Below are positions 20,826-34,884 of a DNA stretch of 42,909 bases, piece after piece. Under the pieces are notes generated by a model. It searched no databases. It had not been told where the DNA came from and saw nothing but the letters and a program-made list of their open reading frames with translations. Source of the DNA: Candidatus Pelagibacter sp. TMED128. GTDB taxonomy: Bacteria; Pseudomonadota; Alphaproteobacteria; Pelagibacterales; Pelagibacteraceae. Both the position numbers and the translations under genes were made by a program. Position 1 is the stretch's first letter; every line of letters starts with the position of its first letter. Location: assembly GCA_002170125.1 (NCBI GenBank), contig NHGD01000033.1, forward strand, positions 1 through 42,909, written 5' to 3'.

Positions 20826-23708
20826 ATGTCATCATCAAAAGATAATACTATATATAAAAAAACTTCCTTTTTAGCAGGTAATAATTCAGAGTTTATTAAT
20901 GAATTTTATGCTGATTATATTTCAAATCCAAAATCAATACCAGAAAGTTGGAGAAAATTTTTTGAAGGATTAAGTGATGAAGAAAAATTAATTTATAACG
21001 ACCTTAAAGGCCCTAGCTGGTCACCAGAAAAAAAAGATAAAAAAATTAATATAAATCAGTTGAATAAGAAAAAAGAGGAAAAATCTTCTGATATAAACTT
21101 AGACTTGGCTAATCAAGCAACAAAAGATTCTGTTAGAGCAATAATGTTAATAAGAGCTTTTAGAATTAGAGGTCATTTGATTTCATCTTTAGACCCTCTT
21201 TCTCTTTTAAAAAAAGAAGAGCATCCTGAGTTAAAACCAGAAACTTATGGTTTTATAAAAAAAGATTATGATCGAAAAATATTTTTAGATGGAGTTCTTG
21301 GATTACAATACGCTGATTTAAATCAAATATTAAGAATTGTAAAAAAAACTTATTGCTCAAATATTGGTTATGAATTCATGCACATGGGAGATCCAGACGA
21401 AAAAACTTGGATAAGAAATAGAATTGAAGGGCCAGAAAAAGAAATTAGATTTACTGAAAATGGTAAAAAAGCAATTTTAAATAAGATGGTCGAAGCTGAA
21501 GGATTTGAAAAATACCTACACGTAAAATTTGTTGGTACAAAAAGATTTGGCTTAGATGGAGGAGAGTCTTTGGTCCCAGCTTTAGAACAGATCATTAAAC
21601 GAGGAGGAAATTTAGAAGCTAAAGAGATCAAGATAGGAATGCCTCATAGAGGAAGATTAAATGTTTTAGCAAATGTAATGGGGAAACCATATAAAGCCAT
21701 ATTTAGTGAATTTTTTGGTAAGAGCGCTAATCAAGAAATTGGAGGAGACGTCAAATATCATTTAGGAGCATCATCTAATCGAGAATTTGATGGAAACTCT
21801 GTTCATATAAGTTTGACTGATAATCCATCTCATTTAGAAGCAGTAAATCCTGTTGTTTTGGGCCAAGTAAGAGCCAAGCAATTTTTTCACAAGGATGCTA
21901 AAAGAAAAAAAGTTATTCCTGTATTAATACATGGAGACGCTGCATTTGCTGGGCAAGGAATAGTAGCTGAGTGTTTTGCAATGTCTGGATTACCTGGTCA
22001 CAATATAGGAGGCACAATTCATATTATAGTTAATAATCAAATAGGATTTACAACTGCTCCTCGTTTTGCTAGATCTTCTCCTTACCCTTCAGATGTAGCT
22101 AAAATTGCCCAAGCTCCAATTTTTCATGTCAACGGTGATGACCCTGAGGCAGTAGTACATTGTGCAAAAATTGCTACAGAATATCGTCAAAAATTTAATA
22201 GAGATGTTGTTATAGATATGGTTTGCTACAGACGTTTTGGTCATAATGAAGGTGATGAGCCTTCTTTTACTCAACCAATCATGTATAAAAAGATAAAAAC
22301 CCACCCTACAACTTTAAAAATATACGGAAATAAATTGAGCAATGAAGGTTTAACCTCATTAGAAGAGATCGAAGATAAAAAAGAAAAGTTTAAAAAATTT
22401 TTACAAAAAGAATTAGAATTATCCAAAACTTACAAATCTGAGTTGACCTGGTTCGAAGGTGCTTGGTCTAGGTTTAAACCTGGACTGGGAAAAGATAAAA
22501 GAGGTGTAAGTGGAGTAGATAAAGATAGATTAACGGATATAGGAAAAAAAATTTCTATTATTCCTGAAAATTTAAATGCTCACAAAACTATAAAGAAGAT
22601 ATTTGATTTAAAATATGAAATGTTTGAAAAAAATAAACCGATAGATTGGTCTACAGCTGAAAATCTGGCTATTGGAAGCTTATTAACCGAAGGATTTTCT
22701 GTAAGGTTATCTGGCCAAGACTCTGGTCGAGGTACTTTTAGTCAAAGACATGCGGTATTAAGAAATCAGGACAACCATGATAGATATATACCTCTCAATA
22801 ATATTAAAACTAAACAAAAAAAATTTGAAATAATTGATAGCTTACTATCAGAGCTTGCAGTTTTAGGTTTTGAGTTTGGGTATTCTTTATCAGAGCCAGA
22901 AACTTTAGTTATATGGGAAGCACAATTTGGTGATTTTGCTAACGGAGCTCAAGTAATTATCGATCAATTTATTGCATCAGGAGAATCTAAATGGGGTAGA
23001 GCGAGTGGTCTTGTGATGTTGTTACCCCATGGATACGAGGGACAGGGTCCAGATCACTCATCAGCACGACTAGAAAGATTTTTACAATTATGTGCTGGTG
23101 AAAACATGCAAGTAGTAAACTGCACAACACCATCAAATTATTTTCACGCATTGAGAAGACAAATGCATAGAGATTTTAGGAAACCTCTAATAGTTATGAC
23201 CCCTAAATCTTTGTTGAGACACAAGAGATGTATTTCAAACTTAAATGAATTTACAAAAAAAAATACATTTCATAGAGTTTTAGAAGATGATGCCTATAAA
23301 AAACATAACAGTTTAATTAAATTAAAAAAAGATAATGAGATAAAAAAAGTTATTATGTGTTCAGGAAAAATTTACTATGATCTAGTTGAAGCTCGAGAAA
23401 AAGCTAAAAATGATAGCGTTGTTTTTATACGTATCGAGCAACTATATCCTTTTCCTGCAAAAACTTTAGCAAATTTATTAAAAAAATTTGAAAAAGCTGA
23501 GTTTATTTGGTGTCAAGAAGAGCCAAAAAATATGGGTGCCTGGAATACTGTAAGAAATTATATAGATAGAACCTTAGAAATTATATATTTTACAAGAGAT
23601 AAGGTTAAATATGTGGGAAGAAAAGCTTCTTCTTCTACTGCGACCGGAAATCTAAATAAACATCTTGCACAACAAAAAGAAATATTAGAAAAGATACTTG
23701 GAAAGTAA
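20826..23708 (+). CDS. sucA: 2-oxoglutarate dehydrogenase E1
   Basis: 960 aa; PESWRKFFEGL, IGMPHRGRLNVLANV, HGDAAFAGQGIVAEC, HGYEGQGPDHSSARLERFLQL. Confidence 0.98.
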   Translation: MSSSKDNTIYKKTSFLAGNNSEFINEFYADYISNPKSIPESWRKFFEGLSDEEKLIYNDLKGPSWSPEKKDKKININQLNKKKEEKSSDINLDLANQATKDSVRAIMLIRAFRIRGHLISSLDPLSLLKKEEHPELKPETYGFIKKDYDRKIFLDGVLGLQYADLNQILRIVKKTYCSNIGYEFMHMGDPDEKTWIRNRIEGPEKEIRFTENGKKAILNKMVEAEGFEKYLHVKFVGTKRFGLDGGESLVPALEQIIKRGGNLEAKEIKIGMPHRGRLNVLANVMGKPYKAIFSEFFGKSANQEIGGDVKYHLGASSNREFDGNSVHISLTDNPSHLEAVNPVVLGQVRAKQFFHKDAKRKKVIPVLIHGDAAFAGQGIVAECFAMSGLPGHNIGGTIHIIVNNQIGFTTAPRFARSSPYPSDVAKIAQAPIFHVNGDDPEAVVHCAKIATEYRQKFNRDVVIDMVCYRRFGHNEGDEPSFTQPIMYKKIKTHPTTLKIYGNKLSNEGLTSLEEIEDKKEKFKKFLQKELELSKTYKSELTWFEGAWSRFKPGLGKDKRGVSGVDKDRLTDIGKKISIIPENLNAHKTIKKIFDLKYEMFEKNKPIDWSTAENLAIGSLLTEGFSVRLSGQDSGRGTFSQRHAVLRNQDNHDRYIPLNNIKTKQKKFEIIDSLLSELAVLGFEFGYSLSEPETLVIWEAQFGDFANGAQVIIDQFIASGESKWGRASGLVMLLPHGYEGQGPDHSSARLERFLQLCAGENMQVVNCTTPSNYFHALRRQMHRDFRKPLIVMTPKSLLRHKRCISNLNEFTKKNTFHRVLEDDAYKKHNSLIKLKKDNEIKKVIMCSGKIYYDLVEAREKAKNDSVVFIRIEQLYPFPAKTLANLLKKFEKAEFIWCQEEPKNMGAWNTVRNYIDRTLEIIYFTRDKVKYVGRKASSSTATGNLNKHLAQQKEILEKILGK

Positions 23709-25031
23709 ATGTCAGATAAAATTATAGTACCAACTTTAGGTGAGTCTGTGACAGAAGCAACAGTTTCAAAATGGCTTAAAAGTCAAGGTGAAAAAGTATC
23801 AATTGATGAAGCAGTAGTAGAACTGGAAACAGATAAAGTAAACGTAGAAGTACCTTCACCATCAAGTGGTATTTTAGAAAGTATTTCTGTTAAAGAAGGA
23901 GAAACAGTGAATGTTGGTTCTTTGCTAGGGATGATTAATGGATCATCTGATAATAAAGTATCTCAAGAATTTAAAGAAGTAAAAACTTATTCTCCACCAA
24001 AAAAAAAGAATGGGACTCCAGAAAAATCCATAAAAGTTAACAAAACTGTTCAAGAAGAAACTGAGCCTCTAAATCTTGATAAGGAATTTCAAACTGAAGA
24101 TGAAGATCCACTAATTTTAGATAATTTTCATGAAGAAGAAAAAATAAAAAAAAATCTTGATATAAAAAATCATAAAGCATCTTTTTCTCCTGCTGCAAGA
24201 AAAATGGCAACAGAAGCAAAGTTAGACCTAGATAAAATTCAAGGTTCTGGAAAACATGGAGTTGTTTTAAAAGAAGACATTATGAGTTTAATGGGATCTA
24301 AACCTTCTCCTTCAGAAAGAATAATTAAATTTGGCCCAGAAGAAAGAATTAAAATGACAAGATTAAGGTTAACTATTGCAAAAAGATTAAAAGAAGCACA
24401 AGAAAATGCAGCAATGTTAACTACCTTTAATGAAGTTGATATGAGTGAAGTAATTGCAATGCGAAACCAGTATAAAGAAGAATTTCAAAAAAAATATTCT
24501 GTAAAACTTGGCTTTATGTCATTTTTTGTAAAAGCAAGTGTTATTGGATTAAAAAATTTTCCAGCTATTAATGCTGAGATACAGAAAGATGAAATAGTTT
24601 ATAAAAATTATTATAATATAAGTATAGCCGTAGGGACTGATAGAGGTTTAGTGGTACCAGTACTAAGAAAAACTGATGAAATGTCTTTTGCTGATATTGA
24701 AAAAAATATTGGAGAAATGGGACAAAAAGCTCGAGAAGGTAAAATCACTATAGATGATTTGCAAGGAGGCACTTTTACTATCACAAATGGCGGCATATAT
24801 GGTTCTATGTTATCAACTCCAATTTTAAATCCTCCTCAATCAGCAGTGTTAGGTATGCACAATATAATAGAGAGACCTGTAGTAATAGAGGGAAATGTGG
24901 AAGTTAGACCAATTATGTATTTGGCTTTGTCATATGATCACAGAATAATTGATGGTAAAGAAGCGGTATCATTTTTAAAAATAATAAAAGATTCTTTAGA
25001 ACAACCTAAAAGACTTTTTCTTAATATTTAG
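23709..25031 (+). CDS. sucB: Dihydrolipoamide succinyltransferase (2-oxoglutarate dehydrogenase E2)
   Basis: Lipoyl domain [19 protein letters not shown], peripheral-subunit-binding segment, catalytic [14 protein letters not shown]. Confidence 0.96.
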   Translation: MSDKIIVPTLGESVTEATVSKWLKSQGEKVSIDEAVVELETDKVNVEVPSPSSGILESISVKEGETVNVGSLLGMINGSSDNKVSQEFKEVKTYSPPKKKNGTPEKSIKVNKTVQEETEPLNLDKEFQTEDEDPLILDNFHEEEKIKKNLDIKNHKASFSPAARKMATEAKLDLDKIQGSGKHGVVLKEDIMSLMGSKPSPSERIIKFGPEERIKMTRLRLTIAKRLKEAQENAAMLTTFNEVDMSEVIAMRNQYKEEFQKKYSVKLGFMSFFVKASVIGLKNFPAINAEIQKDEIVYKNYYNISIAVGTDRGLVVPVLRKTDEMSFADIEKNIGEMGQKAREGKITIDDLQGGTFTITNGGIYGSMLSTPILNPPQSAVLGMHNIIERPVVIEGNVEVRPIMYLALSYDHRIIDGKEAVSFLKIIKDSLEQPKRLFLNI

Positions 25032-25033
25032 TA

Positions 25034-26440
25034 ATGGAAAATAATTTTGATGTAGTAGTAATTGGAGGAGGTCCAGGAGGATACGTTTGTGCAATAAGAG
25101 CTGCTCAATTAGGACTTAAAACTGCATGTGTAGAGTCAAGGGGTGCTTTAGGGGGCACATGTCTCAACGTTGGATGCATACCTTCAAAAAGTTTATTAAA
25201 TTTATCTGAAAATTTTCATAAAGCTAAAAAAGATTTTAATAATCAAGGAATAGAAATTGATGGTATTAGATTAAATATAAAAAAAATGATGTCAAATAAA
25301 GATAAATCAATTCAAGTGTTAACAAAGGGAGTAGAATTTTTATTTAAAAAAAATAAAGTTACATATTTTAAAGGTAAAGGAGTTCTTTTTTCTAAAAATG
25401 ATATAATTGTTTATGAAAGTGACAGTAAAAAAAATACTATAAAAGGAGAAAATATTGTTATAGCCACAGGTTCAGACGTTGCATCTTTGCCAGGAATTGA
25501 AATAAATGAGAAAAATATAGTTTCTTCAACCGGAGCTTTATCTTTTGATAAAGTGCCAAAAAAATTAGCAGTTATAGGTGGTGGTTATATAGGTTTAGAA
25601 ATGGGATCGGTTTGGTCTAGATTAGGTTCAGAAGTAACAGTTATAGAGTATCTAGATTATATTACTCCAGGAATGGATAGAGAAATTTCTAATGAATTTC
25701 AAAAAATATTAACAAAACAAGGAATTAAATTTATTATGGGATCAAAGGTTGATGATATTAATGATAAGGGAAATTCAATAAGTATTAGTTATACGGACAT
25801 TAAAAAATCTAAAAAAGAAAATATTACCGTAGATAAAGTTTTAGTTTCAGTTGGAAGAAGACCTTACACTGAAGGCTTAAATTTATCTAAAATTGGAGTC
25901 AAAAAAGATAGCAAAGGAAGAATTGAAGTGAACAACAAACTTCAAACATCCATAAAAAATATTTATGCTATAGGAGATGTTATAAAAGGACCGATGTTGG
26001 CACACAAAGCTGAAGATGAAGGAATAGCTGTTGCAGAAATTTTAGCTGGCCAAGCTGGCCATGTGAATTATGATGTTATTCCTGGAGTAATTTATACATC
26101 ACCAGAAGTTGCCACAGTAGGTAAAACAGAAGAGCAACTTAAAGATGAAAATATGTCTTATAAAGTTGGGAAGTTTCCTTTTTTAGCTAATTCAAGAGCA
26201 AAAGTTAATAATGAGACTGATGGATTTGTAAAAATTTTAGCAGATAGCAAAACTGATAAAGTTTTAGGTGTCCATATTATTGGACCTCATTGTGGAGATA
26301 TGATTGCTGAGATGGCATTAGCAATGGAATTTGGTGCGAGCTCAGAAGATATAGCAAGAACTTGTCATGCTCACCCTACTCATACTGAGGCAATAAAAGA
26401 AGCTGCATTAGCTGTTGATAAAAGACCAATTCATTTTTAA
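25034..26440 (+). CDS. lpdA: Dihydrolipoamide dehydrogenase (E3)
   Basis: VVIGGGPGGYVCAIRAAQLG, GGTCLNVGCIPSKSLL, AIGDVIKGPMLAHKAEDEG, CHAHPTHTEAIKEA. Confidence 0.97.
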   Translation: MENNFDVVVIGGGPGGYVCAIRAAQLGLKTACVESRGALGGTCLNVGCIPSKSLLNLSENFHKAKKDFNNQGIEIDGIRLNIKKMMSNKDKSIQVLTKGVEFLFKKNKVTYFKGKGVLFSKNDIIVYESDSKKNTIKGENIVIATGSDVASLPGIEINEKNIVSSTGALSFDKVPKKLAVIGGGYIGLEMGSVWSRLGSEVTVIEYLDYITPGMDREISNEFQKILTKQGIKFIMGSKVDDINDKGNSISISYTDIKKSKKENITVDKVLVSVGRRPYTEGLNLSKIGVKKDSKGRIEVNNKLQTSIKNIYAIGDVIKGPMLAHKAEDEGIAVAEILAGQAGHVNYDVIPGVIYTSPEVATVGKTEEQLKDENMSYKVGKFPFLANSRAKVNNETDGFVKILADSKTDKVLGVHIIGPHCGDMIAEMALAMEFGASSEDIARTCHAHPTHTEAIKEAALAVDKRPIHF

Positions 26441-26468
26441 ATAATTTAAATTCAATTACTATTGATCT

Positions 26469-28418
26469 ATGAAAGCAGAAGTATTGTTGCCGAAAATATT
26501 CAATTTTCCCTTTACATATAATTCAAACGACATTTCAGTCAAAACTGGAGATTTAGTCGAAGTGCCATTTGGAAAAAAGAAAGAATTAGGAATTGTGTGG
26601 AAAAATAGAAGTAGAGAGTTAAAAGATATAAAAATTAAAAATATTAGTAAAAAAATTAAAAATTATTCTATAGATACAAAACTGGTTAATTTCATCCATT
26701 GGTTTTCTGCCTATAACATGGTTCCTTTAGGTTTAGTTTTAAAGATGACAATAGGTAGTGATGATAATTTTATAAAAAAAGACTATCCAATTATTAATCA
26801 AAACAAAAAAGCAATAAAAAATTATAATCTAAATAGTGAACAAAAAAATGCATTAAATTTTTTAAATGTTATAGATAATAAATTTGATGTATCTGTTCTA
26901 CAAGGTAGAACTGGTTCAGGAAAAACTTTAGTTTATTTTGAGAGAATTAAAAGGATAATTGAAAAAAAGAAGCAAGCTTTAGTTTTACTTCCAGAAATTT
27001 TTTTAACAAATGAATTCAAATCTAGATTTGAAGATTTTTTTGGATATGAACCAGCCATATGGCATTCAAAAATAACTCCTAAGAAAAAAAGAATAATTTG
27101 GAAAGGAATTATAACAAATAAATTAAAATTAGTTGTAGGTGCTAGATCTGCTTTACTTTTACCATTTAAAAAACTTGGAGTCATAGTAGTTGATGAAGAG
27201 CATGACACTTCATACAAACAAGATGATGGAGTGATTTATAACGCAAGAGATATGGCTATATCAAGAGCTTCATATGAAAAAATTCCAATACACTTGGTTA
27301 GCTCTATTCCTTCAGTAGAAACTTATAACAATATCCAAAATAAAAAGTTTAGACATATAAAGATATTTAAAAGGTTCAATAATTATCCTTTACCTAAAAC
27401 AAAAATTATAAACCTTAATATAAATAAAATTAAAGATAAGTTTATTTCTGATGAAACAATTATTCATGTAAATAAATTTTTGAAAAAAAAAGAGCAAATA
27501 TTATTTTTTATTAACAGAAGAGGTTATGCTCCTTATTTGATTTGTAAAAAATGTGGTTTTAAGCAAACTTGTTCAAATTGTTCAATGTATCTTACTTTTC
27601 ATAAAACAAAAAATAAGGCTATCTGTCATCATTGTTCCTTTGAAAGAAAAGTAATTAATACCTGCAAGAACGGTGGCAACTGTGATTTTATTATGTATGG
27701 CCCGGGTGTTGAAAAAATATTTGATGAAGTAAAAAGAATTTTTCCAAATAAAAAAGTTGAAATTTTTTCAAGTGATTATATGAAAAAAAAAGATCAGGCA
27801 TCGTCTTTATTTAAGAAGGTAAATAATAACCAAGTAGATATTTTAATTGGAACTCAAATGATATCAAAAGGATTTAACTTTCCAAAATTAAATTGTGTAG
27901 TTGTCATTGATGCAGATTTTTCTGGAAGAGGTTATGATTTAAGAACGACAGAAAAAAATATTCAATTATATCATCAACTCAGCGGCAGAGCGGGACGTTT
28001 CAGTTTTAATTCTTTAATAATTTATCAAACCCTCTCTCCTAAAGACATTACCCTTAATAAATTAATTGAAGATAAATCTGAGGAATTATTAAAAAATGAG
28101 TTAATTATTAGAAAAAATAATAAATTACCTCCTTTCTCAAGATTAATTGCAATTATAGTTTCTTCTAATCAACATAGTTTAAGCATTAAAGGAGCAAAAG
28201 AAATAAAGTTACAATTAAAAAAGATTAATAACATAGAGATTATGGGACCAGTAGACTCACCATTTCTAAAAATTAAAAAGAAATTTAGAGCTAGGTTATT
28301 AGTAAGGTTTGATAGGAAGAACTTAATTCAAAAAAAAATTACGAATCTTCTTAATTCCTTAAAAATTTCATCTAAAATTAAACTTACGGTTGATGTAGAC
28401 CCTGTAAATTTTGCTTAA
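26469..28418 (+). CDS. priA: Primosomal protein N' (replication restart helicase)
   Basis: LQGRTGSGKTLVYF, VVDEEHDTSYKQ, zinc-binding CKKCGFKQTCSNC...CHHC, IGTQMISKGFNFP, QLSGRAGR. Confidence 0.96.
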   Translation: MKAEVLLPKIFNFPFTYNSNDISVKTGDLVEVPFGKKKELGIVWKNRSRELKDIKIKNISKKIKNYSIDTKLVNFIHWFSAYNMVPLGLVLKMTIGSDDNFIKKDYPIINQNKKAIKNYNLNSEQKNALNFLNVIDNKFDVSVLQGRTGSGKTLVYFERIKRIIEKKKQALVLLPEIFLTNEFKSRFEDFFGYEPAIWHSKITPKKKRIIWKGIITNKLKLVVGARSALLLPFKKLGVIVVDEEHDTSYKQDDGVIYNARDMAISRASYEKIPIHLVSSIPSVETYNNIQNKKFRHIKIFKRFNNYPLPKTKIINLNINKIKDKFISDETIIHVNKFLKKKEQILFFINRRGYAPYLICKKCGFKQTCSNCSMYLTFHKTKNKAICHHCSFERKVINTCKNGGNCDFIMYGPGVEKIFDEVKRIFPNKKVEIFSSDYMKKKDQASSLFKKVNNNQVDILIGTQMISKGFNFPKLNCVVVIDADFSGRGYDLRTTEKNIQLYHQLSGRAGRFSFNSLIIYQTLSPKDITLNKLIEDKSEELLKNELIIRKNNKLPPFSRLIAIIVSSNQHSLSIKGAKEIKLQLKKINNIEIMGPVDSPFLKIKKKFRARLLVRFDRKNLIQKKITNLLNSLKISSKIKLTVDVDPVNFA

Positions 28419-28502
28419 TGATGTATTTGTGAACTTGATCAACATATTTTCTTATGATACGACACGCTCATTATTTCACAATAATTTCATAAAAAATAAA
28501 AA

Positions 28503-29060
28503 ATGAGCACTAACAAATCTTTCTCTACTGAAACTTCAGAAAGGTACTCTCGTGCCCTCTTTGAAGTTGTGAAAGAAACGGGCGAGTTAGAGCAAGTAGA
28601 AAATGATATTAAGAATTTTCAGAATATTTTTAATAATAGTCCAGAATTAATAAATTTTATTCAAAATCCTACTCAGACCATTAAAACTCAACAAAGTGTG
28701 ATGAATTTACTGTCAGAAAAATTAAATTTTTCAAAAAATTTAAAGAACTTTTTTTTACTATTAATTGAAAAAAGAAGAATTTTTTTTATTAAGAAAATAA
28801 TTATTAGCTTTTTAAGATTGTGTTCAAAAAAAAGAGGAGAAATTAAAGCGTCTTTAATATCATCTAAAGAATTATCAAAATCTGAACTAGAAAATATTAG
28901 CAAAGAACTTTCTTTATCAATGGGATCTAAAATTAAATTTGACTACAAAGTAGATCAAGATTTAATTGGTGGTTTGAAATTGCAATTAGGTAGCTTTATG
29001 ATTGATACTTCAATTAGAAATAAACTAAAAAAATATGAACAATTAATGTTAGAAAACTAG
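28503..29060 (+). CDS. atpH: ATP synthase F1 delta subunit
   Basis: [24 protein letters not shown]-terminal [23 protein letters not shown]; first gene of atpHAGDC. Confidence 0.95.
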   Translation: MSTNKSFSTETSERYSRALFEVVKETGELEQVENDIKNFQNIFNNSPELINFIQNPTQTIKTQQSVMNLLSEKLNFSKNLKNFFLLLIEKRRIFFIKKIIISFLRLCSKKRGEIKASLISSKELSKSELENISKELSLSMGSKIKFDYKVDQDLIGGLKLQLGSFMIDTSIRNKLKKYEQLMLEN

Positions 29061-29061
29061 A

Positions 29062-30590
29062 ATGTCTATTAATCCTTCAGAAGTAACAAAATTATTAAAA
29101 GACCAAATTAAAAACTATGGTGAAAAAGCCGAAGTTTCAGAAATAGGTAAAGTTTTATCGGTAGGTGATGGTATTGCTCGTGTTTATGGATTAGACAACG
29201 TCCAAGCCGGAGAAATGGTTGAATTTGAAGATGGTTCAAAAGGAATGGCTCTAAATTTAGAAAATGACAATGTTGGAGTAGTTATTTTTGGGGATGATAG
29301 GAAAATTAAAGAAGGTGATACAATAAAAAGAACCAATGCAATTGTTGACGTTCCGGTAGGCAAAGAACTTTTAGGCAGAGTTGTAGATGGTTTGGGGAAT
29401 CCTATTGACGGTAAAGGAGCTCTTTCTGCAAAAAATAGAAAAAGAGTTGAAGTAAAAGCTCCTGGTATCATTCCAAGACAATCAGTTAGTGAACCTATGC
29501 AAACAGGACTGAAACCTATTGACTCTTTGATTCCTATTGGTCGAGGGCAAAGAGAATTAATTATAGGTGACAGGCAAACAGGTAAAACAGCAGTAGCAAT
29601 TGATGCAATAATAAATCAAAAAAAAATAAACGAATCTTCAGATGAAAAGAAAAAATTGTATTGTGTTTATGTAGCTATTGGTCAAAAACGATCAACAGTA
29701 GCCCAAATAACTAAAACTTTGGAAGAAGCTGGTGCCTTAAAGTACACAACAATAGTTGCGGCAACGGCATCTGATTCTGCACCTCTGCAATTTTTAGCTC
29801 CTTACACAGGTTGTACTATTGGAGAATATTTTAGAGACAATGGGATGCATGCATTAATTATTTATGATGATTTATCAAAACAAGCAGTAGCTTACAGACA
29901 AATGTCTTTATTGTTAAGAAGACCTCCAGGACGAGAAGCTTATCCAGGAGATGTTTTTTATCTACATAGCAGATTATTAGAGAGAGCAGCAAAACTTAGT
30001 GATAAAAATGGTGGTGGTTCATTAACAGCATTACCTATAATTGAAACTCAAGCAGGAGATGTTTCAGCCTATATTCCTACAAATGTAATTTCTATTACAG
30101 ACGGACAGATATTTTTAGAAACGGAGTTATTTAACCAAGGAATTCGACCAGCTGTTAATGTAGGATTATCTGTTTCAAGAGTAGGATCTGCTGCTCAAAC
30201 TAAAGCTATGAAAAAAGTTGCTGGTTCAATTAAACTAGAGCTAGCTCAATATAGAGAAATGGCTGCTTTTGCTCAATTTGGATCAGATCTTGATGCATCG
30301 ACACAACAATTATTAAATCGTGGAGCTAAGTTAACCGAGCTTTTAAAGCAAGATCAATATTCTCCAATGACAGTAGCTGAGCAAGTAATCTCAGTGTTTA
30401 CCGGAGTAAAAGGTTTTCTTGATGATGTTGAATTAAATAAAATAAAAAGATTTGAAAAAGATATACTTGAAAAAATAAAGTCAGAAAAACCTGAAATATT
30501 AGATGAAATTCAATTATCAGGTAAATTAGAAGAAAATAACGAAAAACTTTTAACAGAAATAATTAATCAATACAAAAAAGATAATAAATA

Positions 30591-30591
<1 letters not shown>
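29062..30591 (+). CDS. atpA: ATP synthase F1 alpha subunit
   Basis: [51 protein letters not shown]. Confidence 0.98.
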
Positions 30592-32895
<2,304 letters not shown>

Positions 32896-32896
<1 letters not shown>

Positions 32897-33285
32897 TGTC
32901 TGAAAAATTTACAGTTGAAATTATCTCTCCCGATAGGTTGATTATTAAATCTGAGGCTACAGAAGTAACAATTCCATCATACGAGGGTCAAATGGGTATT
33001 TTAAAAGATCATATACCTTTAATTACTTTTTTAAGACCAGGTTTAATTATAATTTATGGAAATGAAAAAAAAAGTTACTATGTGGAAGAAGGAACTGTTG
33101 AATTTTCAAATAATAATTTACTGATATTAACTTCTAAAGCGAAAGTATTAGAAAACATTGATAAAAAATCTTTGGAAGAAATTAAAGATCTTGCTAAGAA
33201 AAAATTAAATGAATCTGAAATTTCAGATAAAGAAAAATATTTACTGTCTTATAAAATTGAAACAATCAACGAAATTAATCAATAA
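32896..33285 (+). CDS. atpC: ATP synthase F1 epsilon subunit
   Basis: FTVEIISPDRLIIKSEATEVTIPSYEGQMGILKDHIPLIT; follows atpD. Confidence 0.95.
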
Positions 33286-33745
33286 ATTTTTTTAGTTCTG
33301 AAAGTAGTTTCACATAAACATTTCTTTTAAAATTAACAATTACCTCCGGAAGTTTATTCATTTCTATCCATTTCCACTCAATAAATTCTGGATATTTTGT
33401 TTCCAAATTAATTTCAGAGTCAGTACCAGTAAATCTGACTATAAACCATTTTTGCTTTTGTCCCCTAAATTTACCTTTCCAAATAATCCCTAAAAGATTT
33501 TTTGGCAATTCATATTCAAGCCAACCATCTATTTCTTTTATAATTTTTATATTATCAATACTTGTTTCTTCTTTTAATTCTCTTTTCATCGCAGTTATAA
33601 AATCTTCACCTTTATCTACACCTCCTTGAGGCATTTGCCATTTATCAACGGGGTTATCTTTACGTTTTCCAACAAAGATTTTATTTTCATGATTGAGAAC
33701 AATTATCCCTACACCAATTCTTAAAGGAAGTTTTTCTTTATCCAT
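33275..33745 (-). CDS. rppH: RNA pyrophosphohydrolase (Nudix)
   Basis: VGIIVLNHENKIFVGKRKD, WQMPQGGVDKGEDFITAMKRELKEETSI Nudix box. Confidence 0.92.
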   Translation of the reverse strand: MDKEKLPLRIGVGIIVLNHENKIFVGKRKDNPVDKWQMPQGGVDKGEDFITAMKRELKEETSIDNIKIIKEIDGWLEYELPKNLLGIIWKGKFRGQKQKWFIVRFTGTDSEINLETKYPEFIEWKWIEMNKLPEVIVNFKRNVYVKLLSELKKFID

Positions 33746-33747
33746 TA

Positions 33748-34884
33748 TTAAGAATTAAATAATTGCAAAGCGTAATTTAGTTGATTGTCAGTTTTTGAGT
33801 TAATTGCAAAATTATCTTCTGTTTCTCTGACTACGATATCTGGTGTAACGCCTACTTCAGATATAGAACTACCAGAAGGCAAGTAATATTTTGATATTGT
33901 CAATCTCATCCCCCCACCGTTGCGCAAAGGAACTATTGATTGCACAGAGCCTTTTCCATAGGAATTTTCTCCCAAAATAATTGCTCTTTTATGGTCCTTA
34001 AGAGCGCCTGCAAATATTTCTGAAGCAGAGGCAGAACCATTATTTATTAATATTATTATTGGTTTACCCTTAATTTCATCACCTTTTTTCGCAAAAAACT
34101 TTCGTGTTTCTGACGCTTTACGTCCTTTTGTTGAAACTATTTCTCCTCTATCTAAAAAAAAATTCGTAATATTTATTGCTTGGGTTAACAATCCTCCAGG
34201 ATTATTTCTTAAATCTAATATGTAATTTTCTATTTTAGAATTTTTTTCAAATTTTTTTACAATATTAAGTAATTGTTTATCACTATTCTCATTAAAAGAT
34301 TTAAGTCTTATATATCCTACCTTTTTTCTCTCTCCTAAGATTTCAGAACTAACTGATTTAATTTCAATTATTTTTCGAGTAATATTAAATTCTAAGGGCT
34401 TTTTTTTATTTTTTCTTCTTATAGTTAGTTTAATTGAACTACCTACAGGCCCTCTCATCAATTTAACGGCTTCCATTAAAGATTTTCCTTGGACCTGACT
34501 ATCACCTATTTTTACAATATAATCTCCAGCTTTAATTCCAGCTATTGCTGCTGGTGTATCATCTATTGGTGCTATTACTTTCACTACTCCAGCCTCCATA
34601 CCTATTTCAATTCCCAAACCTCCGAACTCTCCCCGGGTATCGGTTTGCATTTCTTTAAATAATTCTGGGCTCATGTATGCAGAATAGGGATCAAGAGATT
34701 GCAAGATACCATTAATTGCAGAGTCCATCATTTCCGATTGATTTACATCATCTACATAATCTTTTTTTATTTTTTCTAATACTTCCCCGAAAAGATCTAT
34801 TTTTTCATATAACTCATTATTTGAATAGGCATGACTAAGATTTAAATTTAAATATAGAATAATTAAAAAAATAATTTTTTTCAT
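33748..34884 (-). CDS. ctpA: C-terminal processing peptidase (S41, PDZ)
   Basis: N-terminal signal, PDZ GIEIGMEAGVVKVIAPIDDTPAAIAGIKAGDYIVKI, catalytic INNGSASASEIFAGALKDHKRAIILGENSYGKGSVQ. Confidence 0.94.
   Translation of the reverse strand: MKKIIFLIILYLNLNLSHAYSNNELYEKIDLFGEVLEKIKKDYVDDVNQSEMMDSAINGILQSLDPYSAYMSPELFKEMQTDTRGEFGGLGIEIGMEAGVVKVIAPIDDTPAAIAGIKAGDYIVKIGDSQVQGKSLMEAVKLMRGPVGSSIKLTIRRKNKKKPLEFNITRKIIEIKSVSSEILGERKKVGYIRLKSFNENSDKQLLNIVKKFEKNSKIENYILDLRNNPGGLLTQAINITNFFLDRGEIVSTKGRKASETRKFFAKKGDEIKGKPIIILINNGSASASEIFAGALKDHKRAIILGENSYGKGSVQSIVPLRNGGGMRLTISKYYLPSGSSISEVGVTPDIVVRETEDNFAINSKTDNQLNYALQLFNS

Noticed and set aside
28419-28502. Possible promoter/operator upstream of atpH (ttgatcaa palindrome, tatgat box)
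   Set aside because: Spacing between candidate -35 and -10 elements is poor and the palindrome is short; a promoter is likely but not pinpointed.
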